A stretch of 64,000 bases of DNA from Hyphomonadaceae bacterium (GTDB lineage: Bacteria > Pseudomonadota > Alphaproteobacteria > Caulobacterales > Aquidulcibacteraceae): NCBI GenBank assembly GCA_022841905.1, contig JALHQO010000010.1, positions 62,001 through 126,000 on the forward strand. Direction: 5' to 3'. The position numbers and the translations under genes were made by a program. Positions within the stretch are counted from its first letter, which is position 1; the number at the start of each line of letters is the position of its first letter. Positions 55,489 to 64,000 of the stretch are shown here, piece by piece. The notes beneath the pieces were generated by a model. It searched no databases, was not told where the DNA came from, and worked only from the letters and a program-made list of their open reading frames with translations.

Positions 55489-56330
55489 GGCGCCACTCCC
55501 ACGTCCGAGCCCCAAATCGGCAGGTTGAGCCACCAATTCCACCACTCGGGCCAGCCGAGCGTCCAGAACGGGCCGCTAATGATCATGCACACGGCGCTGA
55601 AGAACACCGCCGCCAGCGCCAAGAATAAGCCGAGGCGGTGAATGCCGAGCGTGCCGATCGAATAGCCGAGCACATCGCGGAAGAACGTATCTTCGTGCTC
55701 AGGCGACTTCACTTCTCCGCCCTTGCCCGGATTGGTCGCCGACAGCACGAGCGAACCGTGCAGCGCGAGCGCAAAGCAGGTGACGAAGAAGAACGACACC
55801 GCGATCATGTGCGCGGGATTGTAGTGGAAGTTCAGATACTGGTAGCCGGTGTTCGACACCCAGTCCAAGTGACTGAAGATGCCGTACGGAAATCCGTTGG
55901 CCCAAGCGCCCAGCATGACGGGGCGGATCACGGTCAGCGTAACGTAAGCGCCGATCGCGAATGCAAACGCCACGGGCACATGAATGCCGATGCCGAGCTT
56001 GCGCGCGATTTCAACTTCGCGCAGCGCCCACGAACAGAACGCCCCAATCGCGCAGATCGTCACGACCTGCCAGAGCCCGCCTTCCCTGAGCGGCGCAAGG
56101 CCTAAGCCATACTCCGCGCTCGGCGGATTGATGCTGATGAGCCAGACATTCCATGTCGGTCCCATCGCGGCGCCGTAGAGGATCAGCGCTGTACCGAGCG
56201 CCGAAAAGAAGATCGTCGTGACGCCGAAGAAGCCGACGTAGAACGGCCCGACCCAAAAGTCGAACAGATCCCCGCCGATCAGCGTGCCGCCGCGTACGCG
56301 GTATTTTCTCTCAAAGCTTAGGAGGGCCAT
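55485..56330 (-). CDS. pufL: reaction centre L subunit
   Basis: L subunit of the type-2 reaction centre, 281 aa, five membrane helices. It begins [20 protein letters not shown], as in most PufL. Conserved ligands: His of SHLDW (L153), His of NFHYNPAH (L173, special pair, with the following His for iron, L190), Glu of HEDTFF (L212 region) and His of GIHRLG (L230). It follows pufA after 110 bp containing a stable hairpin and overlaps pufM by four bases. Confidence 0.98.
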   Translation of the reverse strand: MALLSFERKYRVRGGTLIGGDLFDFWVGPFYVGFFGVTTIFFSALGTALILYGAAMGPTWNVWLISINPPSAEYGLGLAPLREGGLWQVVTICAIGAFCSWALREVEIARKLGIGIHVPVAFAFAIGAYVTLTVIRPVMLGAWANGFPYGIFSHLDWVSNTGYQYLNFHYNPAHMIAVSFFFVTCFALALHGSLVLSATNPGKGGEVKSPEHEDTFFRDVLGYSIGTLGIHRLGLFLALAAVFFSAVCMIISGPFWTLGWPEWWNWWLNLPIWGSDVGVAP

Positions 56331-56398
56331 TGCCTCATGCTCCGCTCGGCAGGCGTATTGTCGTCGCCGTCATTTGAAAAATTCGAGTGGTGCAACGA

Positions 56399-56423
56399 GC
56401 GCGACCGATCAGATCGATCGCGC
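56399..56423 (-). other. pufA-pufL intercistronic mRNA hairpin
   Basis: A stem of 10 pairs with one U-G pair in the minus-strand RNA (arms 56399-56408 and 56414-56423, 5-nt loop), 17 bp after the pufA stop and 68 bp before pufL. In other purple bacteria a hairpin at this place protects the pufBA part of the message and gives antenna excess over reaction centre. Confidence 0.7.
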
Positions 56424-56440
56424 CCGTCGCGTCTCGCCAG

Positions 56441-56617
56441 TTAGCCTAGGCTTTGCTCGATCTGAGCCGTCGGCGCATTCGCGCCTGGGCCTTCGATCCA
56501 GTTGAAGCGGTCGGTGCTAAGCAAGATGAAGTGGATCAACAGTGCGAGCGTGAACAGGAAGACAAACAACCCGATCAGAACGCGCCGTGGATCAAAAAGC
56601 AGCCAAATTCGCCACAT
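56441..56617 (-). CDS. pufA: LH1 antenna alpha polypeptide
   Basis: A 58-aa single-helix antenna protein. It begins [20 protein letters not shown], the classic LH1-alpha N-terminus, continues with a hydrophobic helix containing the bacteriochlorophyll-ligating His in [11 protein letters not shown] (about residue 29), and ends [20 protein letters not shown]. It starts 14 bp downstream of pufB with a purine-rich ribosome site (GGGAGAC). Pairs with PufB around the reaction centre. Confidence 0.97.
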   Translation of the reverse strand: MWRIWLLFDPRRVLIGLFVFLFTLALLIHFILLSTDRFNWIEGPGANAPTAQIEQSLG

Positions 56618-56631
56618 GTTTCAGTCTCCCT

Positions 56632-56862
56632 CTATCCGAAGAAAGCCGAAGCCGTGAGGCTGGCCATTTGGATGCCGTCTTGCAGTTCGGCGTAACCGCC
56701 GGGGCCTGGAAGCCACGGACGCCACATCCAAACGAGGATGTGAGCGACGATGGCGATCAGAGTGAAAAGGATGAAGCTTCCCATGAAAACACGGTGAAAC
56801 TCCTTCGCCTCCGCCTCTGTCAGACCTGATAGTGACCCTGTTCGGGCGTCTCTTTCTGACAT
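56632..56862 (-). CDS. pufB: LH1 antenna beta polypeptide
   Basis: A 76-aa single-helix antenna protein. [20 protein letters not shown] is the LH1-beta signature, with the first His in FHRVF and the bacteriochlorophyll-ligating His in [16 protein letters not shown] (about residue 41). It is longer than most beta chains (48-60 aa), with a C-terminal tail of about 22 residues ([22 protein letters not shown]). First gene of pufBALM, 179 bp after bchZ; no PpsR-like palindrome or pufQ-like gene is seen in that gap, which presumably holds the puf promoter. Confidence 0.96.
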   Translation of the reverse strand: MSERDARTGSLSGLTEAEAKEFHRVFMGSFILFTLIAIVAHILVWMWRPWLPGPGGYAELQDGIQMASLTASAFFG

Positions 56863-57041
56863 TTACTTACTCCGGTTCTCCATTTGCCGGAAAAGCCGCG
56901 ACCGTGGAGATACGGTCTTTATTGGTCGCGCTGTTTCCAGAACGACAGATGGCTTGGCGCGGCGACCCCAAACCCAATTCTGTTGTCACGCCCTCAAGCG
57001 GGCGCGAGCGCATGGTCTCCTTGCGTTGGGCTGTGCACGCA

Positions 57042-58496
57042 TCATGCGGATTGCCCTTCGAAAACACTGGCGTGCGCGCGCGTCAGCCGCGTCGGCGTCA
57101 CACGATCCGCACCTTCCGTGCGCGCCAGGCGCTCGGCCGCGTCACGCAGACGCTTGGCCGCGGAAATGCGGACGAGAACAGGTTGCGCATCGATAATCTT
57201 GTCGAACGCGGCTTTGGCGGCATCGTCCCAAGCGATCTCGGTGTGCGTCCGCGCCGGCGTCGCGTCGATCTTGTCGAGCTGCGTGCCGAGCGGAATGATA
57301 TGGAAGAGCGCGTCGAACAACGCGTTGCAGACTTCCTGCACCAGATACGTCGCGCCGGCATAGCCCATGAACGGCGTGCCGGTATGGCGGCGGATAACGG
57401 CGCCAGGAAACGACGCCGGAATGTAGCACGCGCGCGAGCCGACTTCGGCCATGTACATGCGCTCGTTGACGCTGCCGAACATCACCAGCGGCGGCGTGGT
57501 GCGGATCGCTTCGCGGACGGCGGCGTTGTCAGGTTTCAGGCCGGCTGTGCGTGAGAATGCGAAGGTGCACGGCAAGCCGAGATCGTTCTCGAGGAAATTA
57601 CGGACGCCACGCGCGTAAGTCTCGTTGGCGACAATGGCGAAGCTTGCAGTGCCGAAGAAATCTTGCGTGACCGAGCGCCACAAATCCCAGATCGGTTTGA
57701 TCGTGGTGTGCTTCTCTCGCTCGATGAAAGGCTCCGGATCGAGGCCGGTAAGTTCACCGAGTTTGCGGAGGAATTTCGTTGTTGAGTCGAGACCGATCGG
57801 CGCTTGCAGGTAAGGCCGCTCCAGCGTCTCGCACAATTGGCGACCAAACTCGCGGTACATGCAGACGTTCACTTCGGCGAGCGCCAGCTTCTTCACGTCG
57901 GCGAGATGGCTCCCTAGCGGGAATACCATATTCACTTCAGCGCCGACGCCTTCGATCAAACGACGGATTTCGGCGAGGTCCGACGGCATGTTGAACATGC
58001 CGTACATCGGGCCGATGATATTGACCTTCGGCTTCTCGCCCTCTTTGCGCGCCTTCAGTTTCGGCACTTTCTTGGTGCCGAACTGTGTCCAGAGCCAAGT
58101 CAGCGCGCGGTTGGCGCTCTGCCACTGATCTTCGTCGATCGTGCGCGGCAGAAAGCGCTGGATGTTGGTGCCTTCGGGCGTCACGCCGCCGCCGATCATC
58201 TCGGCGATCGAGCCAGTGACGACGACTGCGGGCAAATCGCGATCGAGCGTCTTCCACGCCCGCTTCATCGCGCCTTCAGTGCCGGTCTTGCCGAGTTCAT
58301 CCTCGCCGAGACCAGTGACGACGATCGGCAGTTCGTGCGGCGGCAGGCCGTCCGTGTAGTGAAGCACGGACGTCACGGGCAGATTTTCGCAACCAACGGG
58401 ACCGTCGATAATGACTTGGAGACCCTTCACGGCCGTGAAGGCGTAGACAGCGCCCCAATAGCCGCCGGCGCGATCATGATCGAGGATGAGCGTCAT
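57042..58496 (-). CDS. bchZ: chlorophyllide reductase subunit Z
   Basis: Subunit of the nitrogenase-like chlorophyllide a oxidoreductase (COR) that reduces ring B to give the bacteriochlorin. 484 aa. It starts [21 protein letters not shown] and has the conserved cluster-proximal [23 protein letters not shown] region (about 28-50 in pieces), with a Cys ligand in GPVGCENLP. The GTG/ATG start at 58496 overlaps the bchY stop by four bases. The C-terminal 70 residues resemble the helical tail of DPOR B. Confidence 0.97.
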   Translation of the reverse strand: MTLILDHDRAGGYWGAVYAFTAVKGLQVIIDGPVGCENLPVTSVLHYTDGLPPHELPIVVTGLGEDELGKTGTEGAMKRAWKTLDRDLPAVVVTGSIAEMIGGGVTPEGTNIQRFLPRTIDEDQWQSANRALTWLWTQFGTKKVPKLKARKEGEKPKVNIIGPMYGMFNMPSDLAEIRRLIEGVGAEVNMVFPLGSHLADVKKLALAEVNVCMYREFGRQLCETLERPYLQAPIGLDSTTKFLRKLGELTGLDPEPFIEREKHTTIKPIWDLWRSVTQDFFGTASFAIVANETYARGVRNFLENDLGLPCTFAFSRTAGLKPDNAAVREAIRTTPPLVMFGSVNERMYMAEVGSRACYIPASFPGAVIRRHTGTPFMGYAGATYLVQEVCNALFDALFHIIPLGTQLDKIDATPARTHTEIAWDDAAKAAFDKIIDAQPVLVRISAAKRLRDAAERLARTEGADRVTPTRLTRAHASVFEGQSA

Positions 58497-60046
58497 GTGC
58501 CCACCGCCTCTTCCGCCGCACGCGCCGCTTGCATCTTTGCAGCGTAACGCGCCTTGAACTCTGGACGATCTTGCGGCGTCTCTTCCCAGACGCCGGCCGT
58601 GTGACCCGAGCCCACGCCTTCAAAGAATTCGGTCATGCGACCGAAGCGGTCTTTGTTGGCGAGTGCCGAATTAATCACGGTCGCGAGCGAACCAGCGCCC
58701 GCCGGCCCCATGAGCGGCCGCGCGGAAATGAGATTGGTGAAATAGAGCGCCGGGATGGAGCGCTCCTTGGCGTGCTGCACGACGGGCGTTGTACCGATCG
58801 CCAAATCAGGCCCGAACTCTTCGATCGCCGCGACGTCCTGCTCAAGCGATGCGCGAAACTGAATGCGAACGCCTTTGGACTCGAGCCAAGCGCGATCGGG
58901 ATCAGACCATTGCGTGCGCGGGCAAGCCGTGCCGACATACGGCACATCGGCGCCGCTTTCGATCAGCAGCCGCGCAACCAAAAGCTCCGAACCTTCATAG
59001 CCGGAAACTGTGACACGGCCCTTGATCGGCGAACCCGCAAGCGCGCCCGCAATCGCAGGCAGCCACTTGTTCTTCGACGCATCGATCTTGTCCTGCGCAA
59101 TGCCGCAGGCGGCGCCGATAGCGTCGAGCCACGCGGCCGTTCCATCGCGGCCCACAGGCGCGGAACCCACGACCTTGCGGCCAGCGGCTTCGAACTCACG
59201 CACCGAGGCGGTGTAAAACGGATGGATCGCCGCAACCGCGGCGCAATCGAGCCCTGAATACAGCTCGCGCCACTCGCGGGTCGGCACCACTGGGCCGGCG
59301 GCCAAGCCCATCGGCTCAAGCATCATCCCGATGCCGACGGGATCGGCCGGAAACATTTCGCCCAAGAGCGTGATCGTCGGCAATGCCGAGCGTTCGCGCG
59401 GGGCGGCGACCGGCCCCTGCTCGGCTTCGTTGCGTGCGTATTTCAGCATCGCGCCGGCAAGCACATCCTTAGCTTCCGCGTGCGTCGGAATGCCGAAGCC
59501 CGGCACGTCGATGCCAATGATGCGGACGCCGTTGATCTCTTTCGGCAGCAGCTGCAACGGCACGCCCGATGCAGTCGGGACGCAGAGATTGGTTATGATG
59601 ATGGTGTCGTAGTGTTCCGGATCGGCGAGCTTGAACACCGCCTCGCGGATATCCTCGAACAACTTGCCGGTGACGAGCGTTTCCGAATTGAAGGGCACGT
59701 AGCCGACGGTACGGCGCGCGCCATAGAAGTGCGAAGTGAACGTCAGGCCATACACGCAGCAGGCCGAGCCAGAAAGAATCGTCGCCGTTCGGCGCATGCG
59801 CAAGCCGACGCGTAAGCTCCCAAACGCCGGGCACATGCTTTGCGGCTGATCGTGCGGGCCTTTAGGATAGTCCTGCGCGTAGCGGTCAAGAACTTCGGAC
59901 TTGCCCGCGCTCGCGGCGGCTTTCTGCAATTCCGCCGCGCCGGCGTGACAGCCCGCGCCTGCGCTCACAACGTCCGCAACAACAGTCTCCTCCGCGCCGC
60001 TAGCGGCGCTGTCGTAAATCGCTTCGGAGGAAACGCGTTCGCTCAT
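58493..60046 (-). CDS. bchY: chlorophyllide reductase subunit Y
   Basis: Partner of BchZ in COR, 517 aa. Cysteines that should bind the YZ [4Fe-4S] cluster lie in [13 protein letters not shown] (about residue 70), [12 protein letters not shown] (about 95) and [12 protein letters not shown] (about 152). A variable acidic N-terminus of about 45 residues precedes the family core. bchX lies three bases upstream and bchZ overlaps its end, giving the canonical bchXYZ unit. Confidence 0.97.
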   Translation of the reverse strand: MSERVSSEAIYDSAASGAEETVVADVVSAGAGCHAGAAELQKAAASAGKSEVLDRYAQDYPKGPHDQPQSMCPAFGSLRVGLRMRRTATILSGSACCVYGLTFTSHFYGARRTVGYVPFNSETLVTGKLFEDIREAVFKLADPEHYDTIIITNLCVPTASGVPLQLLPKEINGVRIIGIDVPGFGIPTHAEAKDVLAGAMLKYARNEAEQGPVAAPRERSALPTITLLGEMFPADPVGIGMMLEPMGLAAGPVVPTREWRELYSGLDCAAVAAIHPFYTASVREFEAAGRKVVGSAPVGRDGTAAWLDAIGAACGIAQDKIDASKNKWLPAIAGALAGSPIKGRVTVSGYEGSELLVARLLIESGADVPYVGTACPRTQWSDPDRAWLESKGVRIQFRASLEQDVAAIEEFGPDLAIGTTPVVQHAKERSIPALYFTNLISARPLMGPAGAGSLATVINSALANKDRFGRMTEFFEGVGSGHTAGVWEETPQDRPEFKARYAAKMQAARAAEEAVGT

Positions 60047-60049
60047 CCC

Positions 60050-61039
60050 CTACACCGCATCGTAGATGACTTCGAGGGTGGGCTTTTCGACGTGAGTCGC
60101 GCCGCGCATGTCGGCTTGCGTCGCCGGCATGAGCACGACCCCGCCGCCGACTTGGTCCGACTTGAAAAGCCCGAGCAGCTGATCTTGCGTCAGCGGCGTC
60201 GGACGCACGGGCGGCGCGGTCGCGACGTTTGCGCTTAAGCCTTCAAACATCGGGCCCCAGCGATCGCCGGGCGTGCCGATGATCTGGTAGTTCGCCGATT
60301 TGCGGCGGATATCTTCGTCAGCCGGAATGGCGCAGAGCACCGGGATCCCAACCGCTGCCGCAAACGCTGCCGCTTCACCGGTCCCGTCATCCTTATTGAT
60401 GAGCATGCCGGCGACGCCGACATTGCCGCCGAGCTTGCGGAAATACTCAACCGCCGAGCAGACATTGTTGGCAACGTAGAGCGATTGCAGATCGTTCGAG
60501 CCGACGACGATCACCTTCTGGCACATGTCGCGCGCGATCGGCAGACCGAAGCCGCCGCAGACGACGTCGCCCAGGAAGTCGAGCAAAACGTAATCGAAGC
60601 CCCAATCGTGAAAGCCAAGCTTTTCCAGCAATTCGAAGCCGTGAATGATGCCGCGTCCGCCGCAGCCGCGCCCCACCTCGGGGCCGCCGAGCTCCATCGC
60701 AAACACGCCGTCGCGCTGGAAACACACATCCTCGATGCGCACTTCATCGCCGGCAGCTTTCTTGCGAGACGAGGTTTCGATGATCGTCGGGCAGGCTTTG
60801 CCGCCGAACAGCAACGATGTGGTGTCTGACTTCGGATCGCAGCCGATGAGCAGGACGCGCTTGCCTTGCTGGGCCATCATGTAGCTGAGATTGGCGAGCG
60901 CGAAGCTCTTGCCGCTGCCGCCCTTGCCATAGATCGCGATGATCTGGGTTTCTTTGGTCACCTCGCCGGTCGGAACGGGATCGGGTTCGATCGCCGCTTC
61001 CGCGCGCAGGGCTCGATTGTCGAGCAGCGTCACGCTCAT
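60050..61039 (-). CDS. bchX: chlorophyllide reductase iron protein X
   Basis: NifH-like ATPase electron donor of COR. The 329-aa protein has P-loop IYGKGGSGKSFALANLS (about 36-52), cluster cysteines in GRGCGGRG and [11 protein letters not shown], and the BchX-specific DDGTGEAAAFAAAVGIPVL region. The ATG at 61039 overlaps the bchC stop (ATGA); a longer frame to 61210 lies inside bchC and is not used. Confidence 0.97.
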   Translation of the reverse strand: MSVTLLDNRALRAEAAIEPDPVPTGEVTKETQIIAIYGKGGSGKSFALANLSYMMAQQGKRVLLIGCDPKSDTTSLLFGGKACPTIIETSSRKKAAGDEVRIEDVCFQRDGVFAMELGGPEVGRGCGGRGIIHGFELLEKLGFHDWGFDYVLLDFLGDVVCGGFGLPIARDMCQKVIVVGSNDLQSLYVANNVCSAVEYFRKLGGNVGVAGMLINKDDGTGEAAAFAAAVGIPVLCAIPADEDIRRKSANYQIIGTPGDRWGPMFEGLSANVATAPPVRPTPLTQDQLLGLFKSDQVGGGVVLMPATQADMRGATHVEKPTLEVIYDAV

Positions 61040-61971
61040 GCGCAATGTCTCCAGTCCAGAACCATTTTGAGGCAAGAGCTGTCCGTGAACGCGGTCGCGT
61101 AAGCGTCTTCCGCATCTTCCGGGACATGCTCGTGGGTGATCAGTTCGTCGAGCGAGAGCCGGCCGAAGCGCATCAACGCCTGCGTGGCCTGCAAATCTTC
61201 GGGCTTCCATTCGGCGGCGACGCGGAAGCGCGCTTCGCGCATGAAGGTCGGCACGAAAGCAAAGGAAAGCCGCTCTTCGTAGAAGCCCGCGAGGACGATT
61301 TCGCCGCCCTTTGCGAGGCGCTTCACGAACGTGTCGAGCAAGGCGCCTGCCCCGCTGGCATCCATGATGGTGGTGTAGTCCTTGCGCTCGTCTTCGTCGG
61401 GATCAAGCACGGGATAGCCGAACGAGCCGGCGCGACGGACCGGGTTCACATCCCACACCGTTGGCGCCGGCGCGCCCATGGCGACCGTGATTCTGGCCAG
61501 CAAGCGGCCAAGGACGCCGTGTCCGATGATGAGATCCGGCAGCGCACCGCCTGCGATCGCGTGATGCGCGGTTGCAGCGAGCGCCAGCAACACGCCGCGC
61601 GCGCCGAGCCGTTCTTGAATCTGAATCGCGCGCGCGCTTGGCGCGATCAATGTACGCGCAGCGCCGCCGAACAATCCGCGCGCGTCTTTGTAGCAAGTAG
61701 CGCCAGGCAGAAAAACGTATTCGCCAAGGCGATGACGCGCGTTCGCGCCCGTTTCGATAACGCGGCCAACGGATTCGTATCCGGGCACGAGCGGATAACC
61801 CATGCCGGGAAATTGCGGCATACGGCCCGACCAGAGCAGACGTTCAGTGCCGGTGCTGATGCCGCTCCAGGACACTTCGACGACAATGTCGTCTTCGCGC
61901 ACCGGATTGAGATCGAGGTGGCGAACCGCGATTTTCTCAGGGCCTTCAAGAACGACAGCGACGGTGTCCAA
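61036..61971 (-). CDS. bchC: 3-hydroxyethyl bacteriochlorophyllide a dehydrogenase
   Basis: Medium-chain dehydrogenase family enzyme that oxidises the 3-hydroxyethyl to the 3-acetyl group of bacteriochlorophyllide. 311 aa. LVPGYESVGRVIETG (about 77-91) is the MDR signature; IIGHGVLGRLLARI (about 148-161) is the nucleotide-binding motif. It is the first gene after two tandem PpsR-like operators that lie between it and crtF. It overlaps bchX by four bases. Confidence 0.95.
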   Translation of the reverse strand: MDTVAVVLEGPEKIAVRHLDLNPVREDDIVVEVSWSGISTGTERLLWSGRMPQFPGMGYPLVPGYESVGRVIETGANARHRLGEYVFLPGATCYKDARGLFGGAARTLIAPSARAIQIQERLGARGVLLALAATAHHAIAGGALPDLIIGHGVLGRLLARITVAMGAPAPTVWDVNPVRRAGSFGYPVLDPDEDERKDYTTIMDASGAGALLDTFVKRLAKGGEIVLAGFYEERLSFAFVPTFMREARFRVAAEWKPEDLQATQALMRFGRLSLDELITHEHVPEDAEDAYATAFTDSSCLKMVLDWRHCA

Positions 61972-62009
61972 CGAAACTCTCCGGCGAGGCGCCGAGGCGC
62001 TTCAACATG

Positions 62010-62027
62010 TGTCAGATTACGTTGACG
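62010..62027. promoter_or_regulatory. candidate PpsR operator 1 upstream of bchC
   Basis: TGTC (62010-62013) and GACG (62024-62027) frame TGT-N12-ACG, with symmetric TGTCA/TTGACG arms. It starts 39 bp before the bchC ATG and lies 8 bp from a second site. Confidence 0.72.
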
Positions 62028-62035
62028 CTTTTATG

Positions 62036-62053
62036 TGTCAATCAATCTCGACG
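62036..62053. promoter_or_regulatory. candidate PpsR operator 2 upstream of bchC
   Basis: TGTC (62036-62039) and GACG (62050-62053) frame a second TGT-N12-ACG. The 8-bp gap to operator 1 reproduces the tandem spacing described for the CrtJ-bound bchC promoter of R. capsulatus. Confidence 0.7.
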
Positions 62054-62078
62054 CTTGACGGGGGAATATTTGGTCCGG

Positions 62079-63167
62079 TCAGCGCTCAGCGACGAGAACC
62101 TGGAGCAGCGATGGTGTTCGCACCCGCAGCATGCGAACGCCGCGAAATCCGGCCCGGCCGAGCCAGGTTTTGAGGAGACGCGGCGTGCGGGCCTGCCCGC
62201 GGCCCATCGCCAGCAAATAAAGCCCGAAATAGGCATCCGCGACGCGATCCTTGCGCGGCGCTGCGGACATTGGCTCCGCAATCAAAAGCTTTCCGCCGGG
62301 CGCCAACGCCTTGTGAGCCGAGGCCAAAATCTTCGCGACGCCATCATCGTCGTGGTCGTGCAGGATGCGCACGAGGGTGATGAGATCGGCGCCGGGCGGC
62401 AGCGGGTCCCAAAGGAAATCGCCCTCATCGAAGGTTGCTTGCGGTACGTTCGAACGCGCGCGGGCGACAACAGCGGGCAGATCAAAGAGGCGCAACGCGA
62501 TATGCGGCCAGCGTTGGCCAACCGCTGCCAGGAAGCCGCCTTCGCCGCCGCCTACATCCATAACGACGCGATGGCGGCGCAGCGAATAGGCGTCGAGCAC
62601 GTCGGCCGCCACCGAAGGCTGAGTCGCGGCCATCAGCGCCGAATAGTCAGATACGTCACTCTCTCCAGTCGCGCTGGGTTCGCCCGATGTCGCATAGGGC
62701 CAATAGTTCGAGAGATGCTCGCCGCGGCCGCGCCGCAGCAGCGCGACCGGATCGAGGAGATCGGCATAGAGTCGATCGTGGTGCCGGATCATGTCGGCGA
62801 GGCCAGCATTGCCGAGCAGCGCCGCACCCTGCGGCCCCAAAGCGAATCGCTCACCGACAGGCTCGACTAGATCGAAGGCCGCCGCGGCGGATAGCAAACG
62901 CGCCATTGCCGGCGCTGGGACATTTGAAGCCGCCGCTAACGCAGCAACATCGAGCGGCCCGCGCTGAAGGGTTTTGAACACGTCAAGCGCGATGCAGGCG
63001 TGTAGAACTTGCGAGTAAACAAAACCCGCGACGAGATCGAAAAGTGCGTCGGTCCGACGATGCGCAATCCCACGCGTTAGCGGGAAATCAGCGGCAAAAC
63101 GCTGGAATTTTGGGTTCGACAGCAGCGCATTGCGCCATTGGATCCACTGCGCGCTGAGGCCAAGCAT
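62079..63167 (-). CDS. crtF: hydroxyneurosporene/demethylspheroidene O-methyltransferase
   Basis: SAM-dependent O-methyltransferase of the spheroidene/spirilloxanthin carotenoid pathway. The 362-aa protein has an N-terminal helical dimerisation domain (TDALFDLVAGFVYSQVLHACI, about 34-54) and SAM motif VVMDVGGGEGGFLAAVG (about 197-213). The later LVRILHDHDDDGVAKILASAHKAL carries the catalytic-loop histidines. It sits between crtE and bchC, the standard crtEF-bchCXYZ order. Its presence implies methoxylated carotenoids. Confidence 0.93.
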   Translation of the reverse strand: MLGLSAQWIQWRNALLSNPKFQRFAADFPLTRGIAHRRTDALFDLVAGFVYSQVLHACIALDVFKTLQRGPLDVAALAAASNVPAPAMARLLSAAAAFDLVEPVGERFALGPQGAALLGNAGLADMIRHHDRLYADLLDPVALLRRGRGEHLSNYWPYATSGEPSATGESDVSDYSALMAATQPSVAADVLDAYSLRRHRVVMDVGGGEGGFLAAVGQRWPHIALRLFDLPAVVARARSNVPQATFDEGDFLWDPLPPGADLITLVRILHDHDDDGVAKILASAHKALAPGGKLLIAEPMSAAPRKDRVADAYFGLYLLAMGRGQARTPRLLKTWLGRAGFRGVRMLRVRTPSLLQVLVAER

Positions 63168-63173
63168 CGCCGC

Positions 63174-64000
63174 TCACGCGGCGCTGCGCGCCAATTGCTT
63201 CGGCGCAAGGCGCATGGCGGTGAGGCGCACCAAAGCGCGCATGTCTTGAGCGCCTTCACACGGCGGCACCGAGTCGACGGCTTGCTCGACCAGTGCGTTC
63301 AACTGCGCTAGCGCGCCCTTGATCCCGTGCGTGGCAACTGCGCTCGGACGCTCCAAGAGCGCATCCTGCCCGACCGGCTTGCCGCATTCCGCACTCTGCA
63401 CGGCGTCGAGCAGATCATCCGCGACTTGATACGCAGCGCCCAACGTTTCACCGAGCGCACGCCATGGGCCCGCATCCGCGCCGGCGGCGATCGCGCCGGA
63501 CATGGTGGCGGCAACGAACAGCGCGCCCGTTTTGGCTTGATGATAGAGTTCCAGCTCTGGGTTGGGCTCGCTTTCCCAGGCCTGCCCGGCAACGATGCCG
63601 TGCGGCGCGCCGACACCGCGCGCGATCGTTCCAATCAACGGCGCGAGCCGCAAGGGCGCAACCGCGCCCGCCAGCGCCAGACGTTCAATCGCCATAACAA
63701 TCAGGGCATCGCCGGCGAGCAGAGCGATCGGCTCGCCATACATCGAATGAACCGAAGGTTTGCCGCGCCGCGTGGCGGCATTGTCGAAGCACGGCAGATC
63801 GTCGTGAACCAGGGATGCGCAGTGCATCAGTTCGATTGCGGCGGCGGCGGCGTCTGAAATGGCCGGCTGATCGTCGCCGCAAGCTTGCGCAACGGCGAGG
63901 CAGAGCATCGGTCGCACCCGCGCGCCGCCCGGAAAGACCGCATAGCGCAGCGCCTTGGCTAAAAGCGGCGGCGCGGCGGGGGTGTCTGCCCGATCCACCG
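63174..64000 (-). CDS. crtE: geranylgeranyl diphosphate synthase (5' end beyond window)
   Basis: Isoprenyl diphosphate synthase that makes geranylgeranyl diphosphate for carotenoids and the bacteriochlorophyll tail. At least 274 residues are visible. The first aspartate motif is HDDLPCFDNA and the second is QVADDLLDAV. FPGGARVRPMLCLAVAQACG at the visible N-terminus is CrtE-like. The gene runs off the window at 64000; a GTG at 63998 is probably an internal valine, because CrtE usually has 15-25 residues before this point. Its stop lies six bases before crtF. Confidence 0.93.
   Translation of the reverse strand, partial: VDRADTPAAPPLLAKALRYAVFPGGARVRPMLCLAVAQACGDDQPAISDAAAAAIELMHCASLVHDDLPCFDNAATRRGKPSVHSMYGEPIALLAGDALIVMAIERLALAGAVAPLRLAPLIGTIARGVGAPHGIVAGQAWESEPNPELELYHQAKTGALFVAATMSGAIAAGADAGPWRALGETLGAAYQVADDLLDAVQSAECGKPVGQDALLERPSAVATHGIKGALAQLNALVEQAVDSVPPCEGAQDMRALVRLTAMRLAPKQLARSAA

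Noticed and set aside
56863-57041. A pufQ or pufX gene, or a PpsR site, in front of pufB
   Set aside because: I translated and scanned the gap: no hydrophobic PufQ/PufX-like frame and no TGT-N12-AC(A/G) palindrome is present.

Overview
This window is a GC-rich alphaproteobacterial chromosome segment. Its right half (about 31.5-64 kb) is most of a photosynthesis gene cluster (PGC) for bacteriochlorophyll a, a type-2 reaction centre and an LH1 antenna. The oxygen-dependent ring cyclase acsF is present and no bchE is seen. The only Calvin-cycle genes are a broken remnant. This points to an aerobic anoxygenic phototroph, but genus or family cannot be fixed from the sequence alone.

Left housekeeping part (1-15 kb): rarD, two GNAT acetyltransferases, asd and rplU-rpmA with a clear terminator. 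A canonical dCTP deaminase (dcd) converges on two divergent, overlapping Dcd-like genes that have lost different active-site residues. Then come tRNA-Ser(CGA), an M28 peptidase/membrane protein, and a TetR-controlled RND efflux set in which a NodT-like outer-membrane lipoprotein gene diverges from tetR-MFP-RND around a 24-bp palindrome.

Catabolic island (15.3-23.1 kb, + strand, mostly overlapping genes): a fused flavin monooxygenase/Old Yellow Enzyme reductase of the 2-aminobenzoyl-CoA or salicylyl-CoA type, an SDR, a MarR regulator, an enoyl-CoA hydratase, an aryl-CoA ligase, a thioesterase, RidA, a stand-alone Lrp-type ligand-binding domain and a kynurenine-formamidase-like hydrolase. The likely role is CoA-dependent breakdown of anthranilate (from kynurenine) or a related ortho-substituted benzoate. 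Next on the minus strand are an M16 peptidase lipoprotein and an alpha/beta hydrolase lipoprotein.

Calvin-cycle relic (27-30.1 kb): cbbR diverges from cbbF, followed by a cbbP (phosphoribulokinase) stub that keeps only the P-loop end, then a cbbZ/gph-type phosphatase. RuBisCO and the other cbb genes are missing.

PGC (30.1-64 kb): an anchored c-type cytochrome gene carries a perfect TGT-N12-ACA site. The PGC proper has three blocks: ppaA-ppsR-bchG-bch2-bchP-tspO (minus); bchFNBHLM-lhaA-puhABC-orf-acsF-puhE (plus); and crtE-crtF-bchCXYZ-pufBALM-hemA-idi (minus), which converges on puhE. Five TGTC-N10-GAC(G/A) palindromes lie in front of the cytochrome gene, bchG, bchF and bchC (two sites 8 bp apart at bchC). 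They look like the PpsR operators of this genome, so the repressor encoded here would control pigment genes and the cytochrome together. No gene-free stretch exceeds 300 bp.
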